From contig NZ_AUDJ01000002.1 in NCBI RefSeq assembly GCF_000425405.1, forward strand, positions 434,001 to 498,000: a stretch of 64,000 bases of DNA, in the 5' to 3' direction. Numbering within the stretch: the first letter of the stretch is position 1; each line of letters starts with the position of its first letter. The stretch is from Ferrimonas kyonanensis DSM 18153 (GTDB lineage Bacteria; Pseudomonadota; Gammaproteobacteria; Enterobacterales; Shewanellaceae). The notes under the pieces were generated by a model. It was not told the origin of the DNA and searched no databases. It saw only the letters and a program-made list of their open reading frames with translations. Below, in pieces: positions 30,436 through 40,649 of the stretch. The position numbers and the translations under genes were made by a program.

Positions 30436-31386
30436 TCAGGGGCCAAAGTCCGGTCCTCGAGCCGAGACAGTGGTGCCGACGATGGGTTGAGAACTGGTCA
30501 GGGGGCTGCATTGCTGTAGGATTTCGGCGAAGCGTTTTCCGGCCGGCCCCAGGTTGTCCGGGTTGGGGATCACCAGAGTCAGAGGAATCAGGTGTTTTTC
30601 CACACTGGAGTGCAGCGACACCAGATCGCCGTTGGTCAATGCCTCGGCAACCATGTGATCCGGTATCCAGCAGAAGCCTACGCCCTGCTTGAGAATGTCG
30701 ATGGCATCGAAAAAATGACTGACGGTCCAACGCTCCTTGGCCTTGAGCCAGCCCACATCTTTGTCACTGTCGCGGGCGGCGGTACCTGTGTCCCGAATCA
30801 CGATCTGCAATTCGCGCTCCAGTCGCCCTGAGTCCACTTCCTGTTCCCGGGTCAGCGGGTGATTGGGATGACAGCAGAGGATCATCTTGATCATCGCCAG
30901 TGGCGTGCCCAGATGGCCGGGGGGCACATGGCCGGTGATCACCAGGTCGGCACTGCGGCTGCTAATGGCATCGCTGCTGCCGCTGATGATGTTGTCGATG
31001 ACGGTCACTCGAGTACCACGGCTTTCCGGATAGAAGCGGGACAGGGCATCAAACAGGTACTGGGATGGGTAGATGCTTTCGCGGGAGATGATCAGCTCAT
31101 GTTCCCAGCCTTGCTCCATGTTATTGGCCAGTTGCTCCAGCTGCTCGATCTGTTGAGTCAGTTGCCTGGAACGGCGTAGCAGTACCTTACCTTCTTCGGT
31201 GAGCTCCGCTTTACGCCCCTTGACCCGCAGCAACTGCACGCCCAACTGCTGTTGCAGTTTGGCGACGGCGTGGTTGAGGGAGCTCTGGCTTTTATTCAGG
31301 GCGGCGGCGGCGTGGGCGTAACCGCCATAATCCACCACGGCCTGAAGGATGCGCCACTGCTCCAGGGTCGAATGAGGCCGGTACAT
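30436..31386 (-). CDS. LysR-family regulator, likely of azoR
   Basis: 316 residues from the ATG at 31386, which follows AAGGATT; a longer frame to 31446 would use up the promoter space. The HTH reads GGYAHAAAALNKSQSSLNHAVAKLQQQLG. The rest is a type 2 periplasmic-binding-like effector domain. It is divergent from azoR with 109 bases between starts, so it probably controls azoR. It ends nine bases from the end of the convergent LysR gene. Confidence 0.86.
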   Translation of the reverse strand: MYRPHSTLEQWRILQAVVDYGGYAHAAAALNKSQSSLNHAVAKLQQQLGVQLLRVKGRKAELTEEGKVLLRRSRQLTQQIEQLEQLANNMEQGWEHELIISRESIYPSQYLFDALSRFYPESRGTRVTVIDNIISGSSDAISSRSADLVITGHVPPGHLGTPLAMIKMILCCHPNHPLTREQEVDSGRLERELQIVIRDTGTAARDSDKDVGWLKAKERWTVSHFFDAIDILKQGVGFCWIPDHMVAEALTNGDLVSLHSSVEKHLIPLTLVIPNPDNLGPAGKRFAEILQQCSPLTSSQPIVGTTVSARGPDFGP

Positions 31387-31495
31387 AGTTCTAATCCTTA
31401 GATAGGTTTGACCGATATTATGCAATTTTATTTCTGTTTCTTGCAATTAATATAGTCATCAATCCCATTGAGATACCGATTAAGGATACCAGACC

Positions 31496-32095
31496 ATGAA
31501 AACCCTGTTGATTGTCGATGCCAGCCCTAACTCTGCCACGTCCAACACCCGTAAACTGACGGCCGCCTATGCTGATGCCTGGTTGGCCTCCAACCCGGGC
31601 AGCCGGGTTATTCGCCGTGATGTCAGCGGCGATGCCGTGGCCCAGCTGAGCCAGGATACCATTGGCGCCTTTTACACCCCGGAAGACCAGCGCAGCGAGG
31701 CGCAGCAGCAGGCCGTGGCTCAATCCGACGAGCTGGTGGATGAGCTGTTTGCCGCCGATGAAGTGGTTCTGGGTTCGCCGATGCACAACTTTTCCGTCAC
31801 GGTCGGCATGAAGTCCTGGGTGGATCAGATCTGTCGCGTCGGTCGCACCTTTAACTACACCGAGCAAGGGCCAAAAGGGGAGCTGGCCGGACGCAAGGCG
31901 GTGATTGTCGCCTCCAGCGGTGGTAACTACGCCGATGGCACCCCGATGGCGCACCTGAACCACAACGACACCTATCTGAAGACGGTACTGGGTTTTGTTG
32001 GCATTACCGATGTATCTCTGGTCTCTGCCGGCGGGGTGGCCATGGACGCCGCTGTGGTTGACCAGGCCCAGGAGCAGTTACTGGCGCTGGTGTAA
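31496..32095 (+). CDS. azoR: FMN-dependent NADH-azoreductase
   Basis: A 199-residue flavodoxin-like enzyme. The phosphate loop is DASPNSATSNTRKL, GSPMHNFSVTVGMKSWVDQI is the conserved flavin contact, and VIVASSGGNYADG closes the isoalloxazine site. AzoR reduces azo dyes and, more relevantly, quinones using NADH. Start after AAGGAT. Its last 18 bases overlap the end of the convergent gene at 32078. Confidence 0.94.
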   Translation: MKTLLIVDASPNSATSNTRKLTAAYADAWLASNPGSRVIRRDVSGDAVAQLSQDTIGAFYTPEDQRSEAQQQAVAQSDELVDELFAADEVVLGSPMHNFSVTVGMKSWVDQICRVGRTFNYTEQGPKGELAGRKAVIVASSGGNYADGTPMAHLNHNDTYLKTVLGFVGITDVSLVSAGGVAMDAAVVDQAQEQLLALV

Positions 32096-33562
32096 ACCCA
32101 CTCCCAGGGCGTCCAACGTGGACGTCATGGGCTGGTGATTGGTGTCGACATAGAGTTGCCGCCACAGCTGTGAGCCACTGAGTTGGCCCTGCTGCCACCG
32201 ACTGATGAGCTGAGCCGCCAATTGGCGGCTCAGCTGTTTGCGGTACAGCAGCGGTCCCTGGCGGATCAGTTGTGGGCGGGAGTTCCACCAGCGCCAGTGT
32301 GACGGCGCCGGGTGATGAAAATAGTGCTGAAACAGCCGGGATTGGGCCTGCATTAACCCGGCTTCATCGAGACTATCCTGGCGCCAGACCACCAGCGCCA
32401 TCTCGGCGTCAAACAATTCGCTGGCCTGAAACCCCTGGGGCGTCGCCGGAGGCAAGGGGCCCAATGGGGCACTGAACGAGGCGCTGTGGGCCAGCGCTTC
32501 GCCAAGGGCGGCGGTCAGTCCCTGTAGATCCGCTTCCCACCGTTGGCCCTGGTGGGTTGCCAATGGCTGGCCGGCCAGGGCATACAGCGCCTGAGATTGG
32601 CGGGCCAGCAGTTGCTCGACGTGGCTGAAGCGCCACTTGGTCTTGCTGCGGTAGACCACCTCGGCGACACCAAAATGGTGGCCGACGATGTGCCGTTGAA
32701 TCACTCGCAGTTCGGTGCGCTTGCCCGGGGTCAATGTTACCACCCCCAGGTAACGGCGCTGATCCCACACTTGCCAGCTGCCGTTATCGAGCTTGGCCAG
32801 AGTCAGCCCCAGGGTTGCGGTCAGGGCTTGCAGCGCGGCCTGGCTCAGCTGAGCGGGATTGAGGTTGCGGTAGCGGGGGACCGCATGGGGTTGCCAGGGC
32901 AATTCCGCCTGTGATACCGGCAACGATTGCAGCCAGCGCGACACTTTCTGTGGCGAGTCCAGGTAGTTGCCCGCCAGCGCATGCTCAACACTGTCGCTAT
33001 AGCCTTGTGACTTGGCATGGTCGCTGGCGGCCTGCAGAATGCGATCCAGCAGCAGTCGGGTGTCGTTGCCGCCGCGATTCTCCCAGCCGAGCCATACGTA
33101 CTGGCTGCAGCGTTCGCCGGGGCTTTGGTACAGGTAACGGCCAACATCCTGACGTCGCAGTGGCAGCAGTGCCGGTTGCGGATCCGTCGTTTCATCCAGT
33201 TGGCAGTCAACCCGATCCAGTCGCAGTTGCCGTTTGCTGGCGGTGGTTAGATTCAGGTAGGCCGCCTCGGCGGTCAATTGGGTCACCGGTTGACTGGCTT
33301 GGTGGTCCAGCGTCGCCAGCGCCTTGCTGGCCAGGTGATGACACTGAGCCAGCTCTTGCGCTCGCGACGGTGCGGCGCGCAGTTGATCGGTCAGTTGTAC
33401 CAGTTGGGCCAGGTAACGCTGCTGTTGAATGACGCTGTTGGACTCGGGCGGGGTAATCAGTTGTTGACACAGATCCAGGGTAGTGCCGGCAAGCCCCGAG
33501 GGGCTTACCAGCAATCCGGCCAGAATCAGTGCGCTAGGCAGTCTGATCCAATTGGCGTTCAC
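32078..33562 (-). CDS. Exported protein of unknown function, last gene of ATP-grasp set
   Basis: 494 residues from a GTG at 33562, preceded by AAGGAG and overlapping the ATP-grasp gene by 29 bases. A signal peptide covers about residues 1-26 (ending SGLAG). The mature protein is Gln- and Leu-rich, mostly helical, with Cys in CQQL, QCHHLA, DCQLDE and RCSQYVW. No zinc-protease or hydrolase motif is recognisable. Coupled to the ligase, transglutaminase-like and retropepsin genes, it probably works in the same envelope process. I do not recognise its family. Confidence 0.7.
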   Translation of the reverse strand: MNANWIRLPSALILAGLLVSPSGLAGTTLDLCQQLITPPESNSVIQQQRYLAQLVQLTDQLRAAPSRAQELAQCHHLASKALATLDHQASQPVTQLTAEAAYLNLTTASKRQLRLDRVDCQLDETTDPQPALLPLRRQDVGRYLYQSPGERCSQYVWLGWENRGGNDTRLLLDRILQAASDHAKSQGYSDSVEHALAGNYLDSPQKVSRWLQSLPVSQAELPWQPHAVPRYRNLNPAQLSQAALQALTATLGLTLAKLDNGSWQVWDQRRYLGVVTLTPGKRTELRVIQRHIVGHHFGVAEVVYRSKTKWRFSHVEQLLARQSQALYALAGQPLATHQGQRWEADLQGLTAALGEALAHSASFSAPLGPLPPATPQGFQASELFDAEMALVVWRQDSLDEAGLMQAQSRLFQHYFHHPAPSHWRWWNSRPQLIRQGPLLYRKQLSRQLAAQLISRWQQGQLSGSQLWRQLYVDTNHQPMTSTLDALGVGLHQRQ

Positions 33563-34502
33563 GGCCAAACCACTCCTTGGAACGGGCAATTCGAGTGGCC
33601 ACATCCACAGGATGGGCAGGCAGTGATTCGACTTGTTGCAGCCGTGGTAACAGGCCTTCCCCGTTGGCGATCTGAATCGCCAGTCCGGGGCGGGCGTTGA
33701 GTTCCAGCAGCAACGGGCCCCGTTCGGTGTCCAGTACCATGTCGGTGCCCAGGTAGCCCAGGCCAGACATCTCGTAGCATCCGGCGGCCAAGGTCAGCAA
33801 CCGATCCCAGTGGGGAACCGCCATGTCGGACAACCGTTTGTTGGTGTCCGGGTGGTGGGTCACCGGTTGGTCAAACTGCACCGCCCTCAGGGCTCGTCCG
33901 GTGGCGATGTCGATGCCGACCCCGACGGCGCCCTGGTGCAGGTTGGCTTTGCCGTCTGAGGCGGCGGTGGACAGCCGCAGCATCCCCATCACCGGATAGC
34001 CTTTGAAGACAATCAGCCGAATGTCCGGCACCCCTTCAAAGGAGTAGCCTTCAAACACCGGGTCAAATTGAATCAGGGCCTCGATGACCGCCACGTCATT
34101 TTTGCCACCGAGGCTGAACAGCCCCGCCAGGACGTTGGAGACATGGCGTTCCATTTCGGCCAGGGTGACTTCGTCTCCGGAGGGCTTGAAATACCGGCCT
34201 TCCGAGACCTTGGTGATCACCAAAATCCCCTTGCCGCCGGAACCCTGGGCCGGCTTGATGCAGAAGCCGGCGAAGCCGCGAATGCGGTTGGTCAGGTCTT
34301 TAATTTCGTGCTGCTGACCGATCACCGAGATCAGATCCGGCACGTCGATGCCGCCCTTCATGGCAATCTGTTTGGTGCGCAGTTTATCGTCCACCAGTTT
34401 GTACAGCGAGCGCGGGTTATAGCGGCCGATGTAGGAGATGTTGCGTTGGTTCATCCCCATGATGCCTTTGGTTTTCAGCTTGGATGGGTGACAAAACAGC
34501 AT
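33534..34502 (-). CDS. ATP-grasp ligase, alpha-L-glutamate ligase-like
   Basis: 322 residues. ATP-grasp landmarks are FCIKPAQGSGGKGILVITK (the Lys and Gly-rich loop), VIEALIQFDPVFEGYSFEGVPDIRLIVFKG, and LELNARPGLAIQIANGEGLLPRL with the metal-binding Glu-Asn type motif. It belongs to the RimK-related group found with an inactive transglutaminase membrane protein and a retropepsin-like protease; such sets were described as amidoligase systems. It should join an amino acid to a carboxylate of a peptide or protein using ATP. Its start overlaps the preceding stop by one base (TGATG). Confidence 0.87.
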   Translation of the reverse strand: MLFCHPSKLKTKGIMGMNQRNISYIGRYNPRSLYKLVDDKLRTKQIAMKGGIDVPDLISVIGQQHEIKDLTNRIRGFAGFCIKPAQGSGGKGILVITKVSEGRYFKPSGDEVTLAEMERHVSNVLAGLFSLGGKNDVAVIEALIQFDPVFEGYSFEGVPDIRLIVFKGYPVMGMLRLSTAASDGKANLHQGAVGVGIDIATGRALRAVQFDQPVTHHPDTNKRLSDMAVPHWDRLLTLAAGCYEMSGLGYLGTDMVLDTERGPLLLELNARPGLAIQIANGEGLLPRLQQVESLPAHPVDVATRIARSKEWFGRERQLDQTA

Positions 34503-36010
34503 CAGTCGTCTCCTGCCAGAGGCTTAAAGCGGCGCAGTTCCAACAGGCGGTAACCGGTGTATTGGCCCATCATCAGCACCCCGGCCAGAATCACCAGGTG
34601 AATGCCCAGGAAGTTGAACACCCAATGCTGCACCAGTGGCGCGACCATGCACAGGTAGGTGATGGTGGCGACCAGCAGGCTGCCGCCGCCCTGAATGGCG
34701 ACCTCTTTAGGGCCTTCCTCTTCCCACAGGATCGACATCCGCTCGATGGTCCAGGCCAGGATGATCATCGGGAAGAAGGTAATGGTCAAACCTTCGGTTA
34801 ATCCGAGGTTGTAGGCCAGTACGGTGAAGCCGGCGATGATCCCCAGCACCACGATCACCACCGCACTGATCCTCGATATCAACAACAGGTTGAGGTTGGA
34901 GAGGTAGCCGCGAATGTACAGGCCGACGGCAACAATCAGCAAGAAGCCAATCAAGCCGGTGAGCAGGGTGGTCTGGATGAACGCCAGCGCGATCAGCACC
35001 GGCATAAAGGTGCCTGAGGTTTTCAGGCCCACCAACACACGCAGGAACACCACCACCAGCACGCCGATGGGCACCAGCATCAGGCCTCGAATCAGGCTCT
35101 GCTCTTCCAGAGGCAGCGAGTACAGCGAGAACGACGCCAGCCCTTTGGCGCTCATCATATCCAGAGCGGTGGCCATTGCCGGACGGGTATCGCGAATGAT
35201 GGAGAAGGTCACGGTGGAGTTGGCGGCGCCGGTAATGTCCAGAACCGAGGCGCTGGAGCGTTGCCACAGCAGCATGTTCTCTTCGCGGCCACTGGTGCCG
35301 GTCAGGGGATCAAACAGGTGCCAGGCTCCGTCGTCATACACTTCGACGATGGGTACCAACGACTGACGGCGACGACCGTCTTCCAGGCGCAAACCGTGGC
35401 CGACCCGGGCTGGAATCTTGGCGGAGTGCAGCAGCTGCACCATCAGATCTTCCGGCTTGTAGTGACTGAGCAGCAGGGCCACATTCTGAGCCTGTTCGGT
35501 ATCGGACAGCATCTTGGCAATCTGCTGAGCGTAGGACAGGTTGGTGGCGCTGCGGCTCCAGGCCAGATCGATCAGGGCCTGGGCGGCGGTGTCCACACCT
35601 TCGGCCCAGGTCTCTGCCTGTGGCTCTGACGGTGGGACTGATTCGGCCAGACCGGAACGGCCGCTGGCCACCAGGTTGGCGGTGAAATACAGCTCCTGCT
35701 GTCCCATGGCTTCCCGCTTGGTCCACACCGCGCGGCGGGCTTGCTGTTGACGGGCAACCGTCAGGCCATAGCCTGGAGAGGCGGCGCTTTCAGACAGGAT
35801 CTCAAAGCCGGGATCTTCAGGCAGGGCCAGGGACACCTCAATGGGCTGGCCATTCGCCTGAAACGCAACCCGCGCCTCTACGGTCCAGTTGGTGGTCTGG
35901 GCGCCGGGAAACAGGGGGATGCCGTCGACGACGTGGCGGTAGATCGAGGAGCCGATGCCCAAGGACAGCAGCAACGCGACCAGGAAGTAGAAGGGTTTCT
36001 TAGAGGCCAT
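34502..36010 (-). CDS. Inactive transglutaminase fused to 7TM domain
   Basis: 502 residues. An N-terminal membrane anchor (about 7-25) is followed by a periplasmic transglutaminase-like domain (about 40-290) that contains no Cys, so the classical nucleophile is missing. About seven hydrophobic segments follow from about 305 to 490. This architecture is known from amidoligase gene sets, where it is thought to bind the modified peptide and act as a receptor or transporter. It lies between the retropepsin-like gene (14 bases upstream) and the ATP-grasp gene. Confidence 0.86.
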   Translation of the reverse strand: MASKKPFYFLVALLLSLGIGSSIYRHVVDGIPLFPGAQTTNWTVEARVAFQANGQPIEVSLALPEDPGFEILSESAASPGYGLTVARQQQARRAVWTKREAMGQQELYFTANLVASGRSGLAESVPPSEPQAETWAEGVDTAAQALIDLAWSRSATNLSYAQQIAKMLSDTEQAQNVALLLSHYKPEDLMVQLLHSAKIPARVGHGLRLEDGRRRQSLVPIVEVYDDGAWHLFDPLTGTSGREENMLLWQRSSASVLDITGAANSTVTFSIIRDTRPAMATALDMMSAKGLASFSLYSLPLEEQSLIRGLMLVPIGVLVVVFLRVLVGLKTSGTFMPVLIALAFIQTTLLTGLIGFLLIVAVGLYIRGYLSNLNLLLISRISAVVIVVLGIIAGFTVLAYNLGLTEGLTITFFPMIILAWTIERMSILWEEEGPKEVAIQGGGSLLVATITYLCMVAPLVQHWVFNFLGIHLVILAGVLMMGQYTGYRLLELRRFKPLAGDD

Positions 36011-36024
36011 TGAGAACAGGTCCG

Positions 36025-36786
36025 TTATTCAGTGGGTTTAGCAGGCTTTTTGGCCGGTTTTTTACTTTGGACATGGCTGCGGCTGACGTCCACCACGGCG
36101 ATGTCTTTGATGAACTTACGCCCCAGCAGCAATGGGTAATCCAGGTGGCTGCGATCGTTCAGGTTCAGTTCGGTGTCGGCAACGTAGTCGCCAATCTTCA
36201 GGCGGGCCCGAATCACCGGACGTTCCTGTTTGCCGTCGGCGGCACCTTTTTTAATCTGCGCGATGCGCTCAACCTTGGCTTCAATGGTTTTGGCTTCGGT
36301 CTCCGGCGCTTCGCGGTTCGGCACATCGAAACGCACCCATTGCTTGCCGTCGCGCTCAAACAGGGTGATGTTACGGGCGTCGATGGAGGAGGACTCGGCG
36401 CCGGTGTCGACCCGGGTTTCAAACTCCATGCCCACTTCTTGCACATAAGTACGCTCGACTTCACCCAGAATCAGTTTGTCCCCGATGGGGGATTCGGTGC
36501 TGACTTCCGGACAGGTCACCACTGGCACCGCCTGTTTCTCTACCAGTGCCGTCAGTTGGGCATTGACCCCGGCCATCTCGGTGACCAACTGCTCCATGTA
36601 GGGTTGGTTGGGGTCTGCCTTAGGGGTGCAGGTATCGACTATCAGAGTTTGCAGCTGTTCGGTTTGCTGGTTAACCAGCTGATCCAGTTGCGCTTGCTTG
36701 GCGGCCTCGTTGTCGCCGTTGAGGTTCGCACAGCCGCCCAGCAGGGACAACGTCGCGAGGGGTACGAGCAGGTGGTTCATCTTCAT
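36025..36786 (-). CDS. Retropepsin-like aspartic protease lipoprotein
   Basis: 253 residues. The lipoprotein signal ends LSLLGGC (Cys19) and is followed by a coiled segment (NEAAKQAQLDQLVNQQTEQL). The C-terminal domain has the aspartic protease motif VDTGAESSSIDARN and the LLGRKFIKDIAVVDVSR flap/second loop, the pattern annotated as ATP-dependent zinc protease or RimB/DUF785, which is really retropepsin-like. Expected on the periplasmic face of a membrane. First gene of the four-gene set, 46 bases after cmoB. It could cleave what the ligase builds. Confidence 0.85.
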   Translation of the reverse strand: MKMNHLLVPLATLSLLGGCANLNGDNEAAKQAQLDQLVNQQTEQLQTLIVDTCTPKADPNQPYMEQLVTEMAGVNAQLTALVEKQAVPVVTCPEVSTESPIGDKLILGEVERTYVQEVGMEFETRVDTGAESSSIDARNITLFERDGKQWVRFDVPNREAPETEAKTIEAKVERIAQIKKGAADGKQERPVIRARLKIGDYVADTELNLNDRSHLDYPLLLGRKFIKDIAVVDVSRSHVQSKKPAKKPAKPTE

Positions 36787-36832
36787 CTCTGATTCCTTAT
36801 CCTTGGGTAAGGTCGATATTCATGATTTTGTT

Positions 36833-37801
36833 CTATTTTGTGGCGATCAGTATGGCACGTCTGGGGGCCGGATGTCCCTCGACAGTTTTACTGGAATCGG
36901 TCGGATCCAGATAATCTTGTAACGATTGGTGAGTCATCCAGTCGGTTTGCCGCTGTTCGCCCAGGGTGGTGTCGGCCTCATCGACGATGCGGACATCGTT
37001 AAAGTCGCACTTTTCCAGCCACAGTTTCAAGGCTTTTGAGGAGGGCAGGAACCAGCAGTTGTTCATCTTGCCGTATCGCCCTGGTGGCACCAGTATGGTG
37101 TTTTCGTCCCCCTCTACGACCAGAGTTTCCAGAATCAGTTCCCCGCCTTTGTTCAATTGGTTGCGCAGTTGCAACAGGTGATCGATGGGGGAGGTGCGGT
37201 GATACAGCACGCCCATGGAAAACACCGTATCGAAGGCTCGCAGCTCAGGCAGTTGTTGAATGCCCAGAGGCAGCAGGTGGATGCTGTCCGGATTTCCGGC
37301 GATGGCTTTAATGGCGGCGAACTGGGCCAGGAACAGATCCGATGGGTCGATGCCGATCACCAGTTCAGCGTCTTCGCCGAGCATGCGCCACATGTGGTAG
37401 CCACTGCCACAGCCCACGTCCAGCACGGTGCGGCCCTTCAGTGGGCTGATGTGGGGCAGCAGGCGATCCCACTTCCAGTCACTGCGCCACTCGGTATCGA
37501 TGTGGATGCCGTGCAGGTGGTAGGGGCCTTTGCGCCAGGGATGGAAGAACTTGAGCAGGTTGTGCAGTTTCTGTGTGCGGCCGTCGTCCAGCTGGGCACC
37601 GCTGCCAAACATCACCTGGGTCTTGATGTCCTGTTGGTCCAGCTCCATGATCGGCATCTTCGCCACCACCTTTTCCCATTTGGGGAAATCGCCGTGGGCG
37701 TGCAGCTTGCGCCATTGGCTTAACTGGGTCGGGCAGGTCTCCAGCCAGTGGCTGAGCTTGGAATCGGCGATGCGTTGGAAGAACTGTTTAAACTCGATCA
37801 T
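36833..37801 (-). CDS. cmoB: tRNA U34 carboxymethyltransferase CmoB
   Basis: 322 residues. It transfers the carboxymethyl group of carboxy-SAM to 5-hydroxyuridine at tRNA position 34, giving cmo5U. It shows [37 protein letters not shown] (SAM site), [17 protein letters not shown] and [15 protein letters not shown], all standard. It overlaps the cmoA stop by 4 bases. Both enzymes of the pathway are therefore made together. Confidence 0.97.
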   Translation of the reverse strand: MIEFKQFFQRIADSKLSHWLETCPTQLSQWRKLHAHGDFPKWEKVVAKMPIMELDQQDIKTQVMFGSGAQLDDGRTQKLHNLLKFFHPWRKGPYHLHGIHIDTEWRSDWKWDRLLPHISPLKGRTVLDVGCGSGYHMWRMLGEDAELVIGIDPSDLFLAQFAAIKAIAGNPDSIHLLPLGIQQLPELRAFDTVFSMGVLYHRTSPIDHLLQLRNQLNKGGELILETLVVEGDENTILVPPGRYGKMNNCWFLPSSKALKLWLEKCDFNDVRIVDEADTTLGEQRQTDWMTHQSLQDYLDPTDSSKTVEGHPAPRRAILIATK

Positions 37802-38526
37802 TTGATGGCCATTAGCGAGGTGAAGTTCAGGTTCTGGTACCAGCTGCTGTATTCACTGAAACCGGCGTCCTTGAAGCGTTGGTAGTGTTGCTGCTTGCTG
37901 TCGGGTTTCATCACGTTCTCCAGCGCGGTACGTTTCTGGCTGATCTCCAGTTCGCTGTAGCCGTTGGCCCGTTTGAAGTCCAGATGCATCTCATCCAGCA
38001 ACTGATGCAGACGTTCGCCTTCGAAACGCAGTTTTTCAGAGACGATGACCACACCACCGGGCACCAGCCCCTGATAGATCTTGTTCATCAGCTCGGCGCG
38101 ATCCTGCGGTGGCAAGAACTGCAAGGTGAAGTTCAGCACTACCATCGAGGCGTTTTCAATGGCCACATCGCGGATGTCGGCGCACACCAACTCCACATCG
38201 GTGCCGCTGACAAAGGCATTCAGGTGCTCCTGGGCCCGGCTGACCATCGCTTCGGAGTTGTCGACGGCGATGATGCGGCAGTGGTTTTCGCCCACATGAC
38301 GGCGCATGGACAGGGTGGCTGCGCCCAGTGAGCACCCCAAATCATAGAGCCGGGTGTGATCCTGCGCCACTCGGGCACAGATGGCGCCGATGCCATCGAT
38401 GATGGCGCCGTAGCCGGGAATGGAACGGGAGATCATATCGGGGAAAACGGAAACGACCTGCTCATTGAAACTGAAGTCAGGGATATCTTGCTGAGGGGTC
38501 GCAAAAATCTTATCGTGCTTTGGCAT
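37798..38526 (-). CDS. cmoA: Carboxy-SAM synthase CmoA
   Basis: 242 residues from the ATG at 38526; a longer frame upstream lacks support. It makes carboxy-S-adenosylmethionine from SAM and prephenate. [43 protein letters not shown] and [19 protein letters not shown] are typical of CmoA. Divergent from aspS across a 274-base space that holds both promoters. Confidence 0.97.
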   Translation of the reverse strand: MPKHDKIFATPQQDIPDFSFNEQVVSVFPDMISRSIPGYGAIIDGIGAICARVAQDHTRLYDLGCSLGAATLSMRRHVGENHCRIIAVDNSEAMVSRAQEHLNAFVSGTDVELVCADIRDVAIENASMVVLNFTLQFLPPQDRAELMNKIYQGLVPGGVVIVSEKLRFEGERLHQLLDEMHLDFKRANGYSELEISQKRTALENVMKPDSKQQHYQRFKDAGFSEYSSWYQNLNFTSLMAIK

Positions 38527-38687
38527 CTTGGAACGGTTCTCTTCAGGTGACGCGCCGATTGTAGTGCCGACGCCTGACGCCAGCAAGTAAACTGATAATA
38601 GACGCCGCTTTTCCCCTGCAAACTGCTGTAAATCTGCTCATCTGCTTGTGAACTGAGCAACTGAGTCGAAACAAAGGCGACCACGAC

Positions 38688-38716
38688 TTCTTAAAGTGGT
38701 GACTTTTCTTTATAAT
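38688..38716 (+). promoter_or_regulatory. Predicted aspS promoter
   Basis: A perfect -10 TATAAT (38711-38716) with TTCTTA (38688-38693) 17 bases upstream, leading to aspS at 38801 with an 80-base leader. Confidence 0.55.
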
Positions 38717-38800
38717 CCCGGTTTTGCCGAATTTTTCCTGTATGGGCCTGGCGATGGCGCAAGGCTCCCGTACTGCCAACAACTTAGATAGGATCCGTCG

Positions 38801-40573
38801 ATGCGCAGCCATTATAGTGGACTCGTTACTGAAGCCCTGGTGGGCCAAGAAGTTACCCTGGTCGGTTGGGTAAACCGCCGCCGTGATCTCGGTGGTGTGA
38901 TTTTCCTCGATCTGCGTGACCGTGAGGGCATAGTTCAGGTGGTTTACGATCCTGACCTGCCAGAGGTGTTCGAAACCGCCTCCAGCCTGCGCGGTGAGTT
39001 CTGTGTTCAGGTTAAAGGCCTGGTTCGTGCCCGTCCCGACAGTCAGGTAAACGCCAACATGACCACCGGTGCCATCGAGGTGCTGGGTAAAGAACTGACC
39101 ATCCTGAACAAGGCGGCGCCGCTGCCCATCGATTTCAACACCGACGTTAACGAAGACCTGCGTCTGAAGTACCGTTACCTGGACCTGCGTCGTCCCGAGA
39201 TGACCGAACGGATGATCTTCCGTGCCAAGGTGACCTCCGAAGTACGCCGCTTTATGGACGATGCCGGCTTCCTGGACGTGGAAACGCCGATTTTGACCAA
39301 GGCCACTCCGGAAGGGGCTCGTGACTACCTGGTGCCAAGCCGCACTCACAAGGGCGAGTTCTTCGCACTGCCGCAGTCGCCGCAGATCTTCAAGCAGTTG
39401 CTGATGATGTCCGGCATGGACAAGTACTATCAGATCGTCAAGTGTTTCCGTGATGAAGACCTGCGTGCCGATCGTCAGCCTGAGTTCACTCAGATCGACA
39501 TCGAGACCTCCTTCATGAGCGCCGAGCAGGTGATGGCCAGCACCGAGGCGATGATTCGCACTCTGTTCAAGAAAATGCTGGACGTGGACCTGCCCGAGTT
39601 CCCGCACATGACCTACGCCGATGCGATGCGCCGCTTTGGTTCCGACAAGCCGGACCTGCGTAACCCGCTGGAACTGGTTGACGTAGCCGATCTTCTGAAA
39701 GAGGTGGAGTTCAAGGTCTTCAACGGCCCGGCAAACGATCCTGAAGGGCGTGTTGCCACTCTGCGTATTCCTGGTGGCGCCAAGCTGTCCCGTAAGCAGA
39801 TCGACGACTACACCAAGTTTGTCGGCATTTACGGTGCCAAGGGTCTGGCCTGGGTCAAGATCAATGAAGCGGGCAACGGCATCGACGGGGTTCAGTCTCC
39901 GGTGGCCAAGTTCCTGACCGACGACATCATCAATGCCATTGTCGAGCGTAACGGCGCCGAAGCCGGCGACATCCTGTTGTTTGGCGCCGACAGCTACTCG
40001 GTAGTGACCGATGCCATGGGCGCGCTGCGCCTGAAGGCCGGCGAAGACTTCGGCTTGACCGTGGACGAGTGGAAGCCGCTGTGGGTCGTGGACTTCCCGA
40101 TGTTTGAGAAGATCGACGGTCGTTTCCACGCCCTGCATCACCCGTTTACCGCGCCTCGAAACATGACGCCAGAACAGTTGCAAGCCAACCCTGAAGGGGC
40201 GATCTCTGACGCCTACGACATGGTGTTGAACGGCTGTGAGCTGGGTGGGGGTTCGGTGCGTATCCACGACCAGGAGATGCAGGCAACCGCGTTCCGCATT
40301 CTGGGCATCGATGACGAAGAGGCACAACTGAAGTTTGGCTTCCTGCTGGAAGCACTGCGCTACGGTGCGCCACCGCATGCCGGCCTGGCCTTCGGTCTGG
40401 ACCGTCTGGTGATGCTGATGACCGGTGCCACCTCCATCCGCGACGTGATGGCCTTCCCCAAGACCACCACGGCGGCCTGTCCGCTCACCGACGCCCCCAG
40501 CCCGGCCAATCCGGATGTGCTGGAGGAGTTGGCCATCGACCTGGTGAAACAGGAACCGAAGCAGGACCAGTAA
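38801..40573 (+). CDS. aspS: Aspartate-tRNA ligase
   Basis: A 590-residue class II synthetase, the standard bacterial length. It has an N-terminal OB fold for the anticodon ([26 protein letters not shown]), motif 2 ([20 protein letters not shown]), the bacterial GAD insert in the middle, and motif 3 ([13 protein letters not shown]). It charges tRNA-Asp. Start at 38801 follows AGGATCC. A terminator follows, then yebC, an order kept in many gammaproteobacteria. Confidence 0.98.
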   Translation: MRSHYSGLVTEALVGQEVTLVGWVNRRRDLGGVIFLDLRDREGIVQVVYDPDLPEVFETASSLRGEFCVQVKGLVRARPDSQVNANMTTGAIEVLGKELTILNKAAPLPIDFNTDVNEDLRLKYRYLDLRRPEMTERMIFRAKVTSEVRRFMDDAGFLDVETPILTKATPEGARDYLVPSRTHKGEFFALPQSPQIFKQLLMMSGMDKYYQIVKCFRDEDLRADRQPEFTQIDIETSFMSAEQVMASTEAMIRTLFKKMLDVDLPEFPHMTYADAMRRFGSDKPDLRNPLELVDVADLLKEVEFKVFNGPANDPEGRVATLRIPGGAKLSRKQIDDYTKFVGIYGAKGLAWVKINEAGNGIDGVQSPVAKFLTDDIINAIVERNGAEAGDILLFGADSYSVVTDAMGALRLKAGEDFGLTVDEWKPLWVVDFPMFEKIDGRFHALHHPFTAPRNMTPEQLQANPEGAISDAYDMVLNGCELGGGSVRIHDQEMQATAFRILGIDDEEAQLKFGFLLEALRYGAPPHAGLAFGLDRLVMLMTGATSIRDVMAFPKTTTAACPLTDAPSPANPDVLEELAIDLVKQEPKQDQ

Positions 40574-40583
40574 GACGAATAAC

Positions 40584-40612
40584 AAAGCTGCCTGCGGGCA
40601 GCTTTATTGTTT
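40584..40612 (+). terminator. Terminator or attenuating hairpin after aspS
   Basis: AAAGCTGCC/GGCAGCTTT (40584-40592, 40597-40605) with a 4-base loop followed by ATTGTTT. It separates aspS from yebC. Confidence 0.85.
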
Positions 40613-40649
40613 CAGGCCGGAAGTGAATTCCGGTAACAGGAGAGAAATT

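Noticed and set aside
38543-40585. 680-codon frame antisense to aspS
   Set aside because: A shadow of codon bias in a GC-rich gene; aspS on the other strand is certain.
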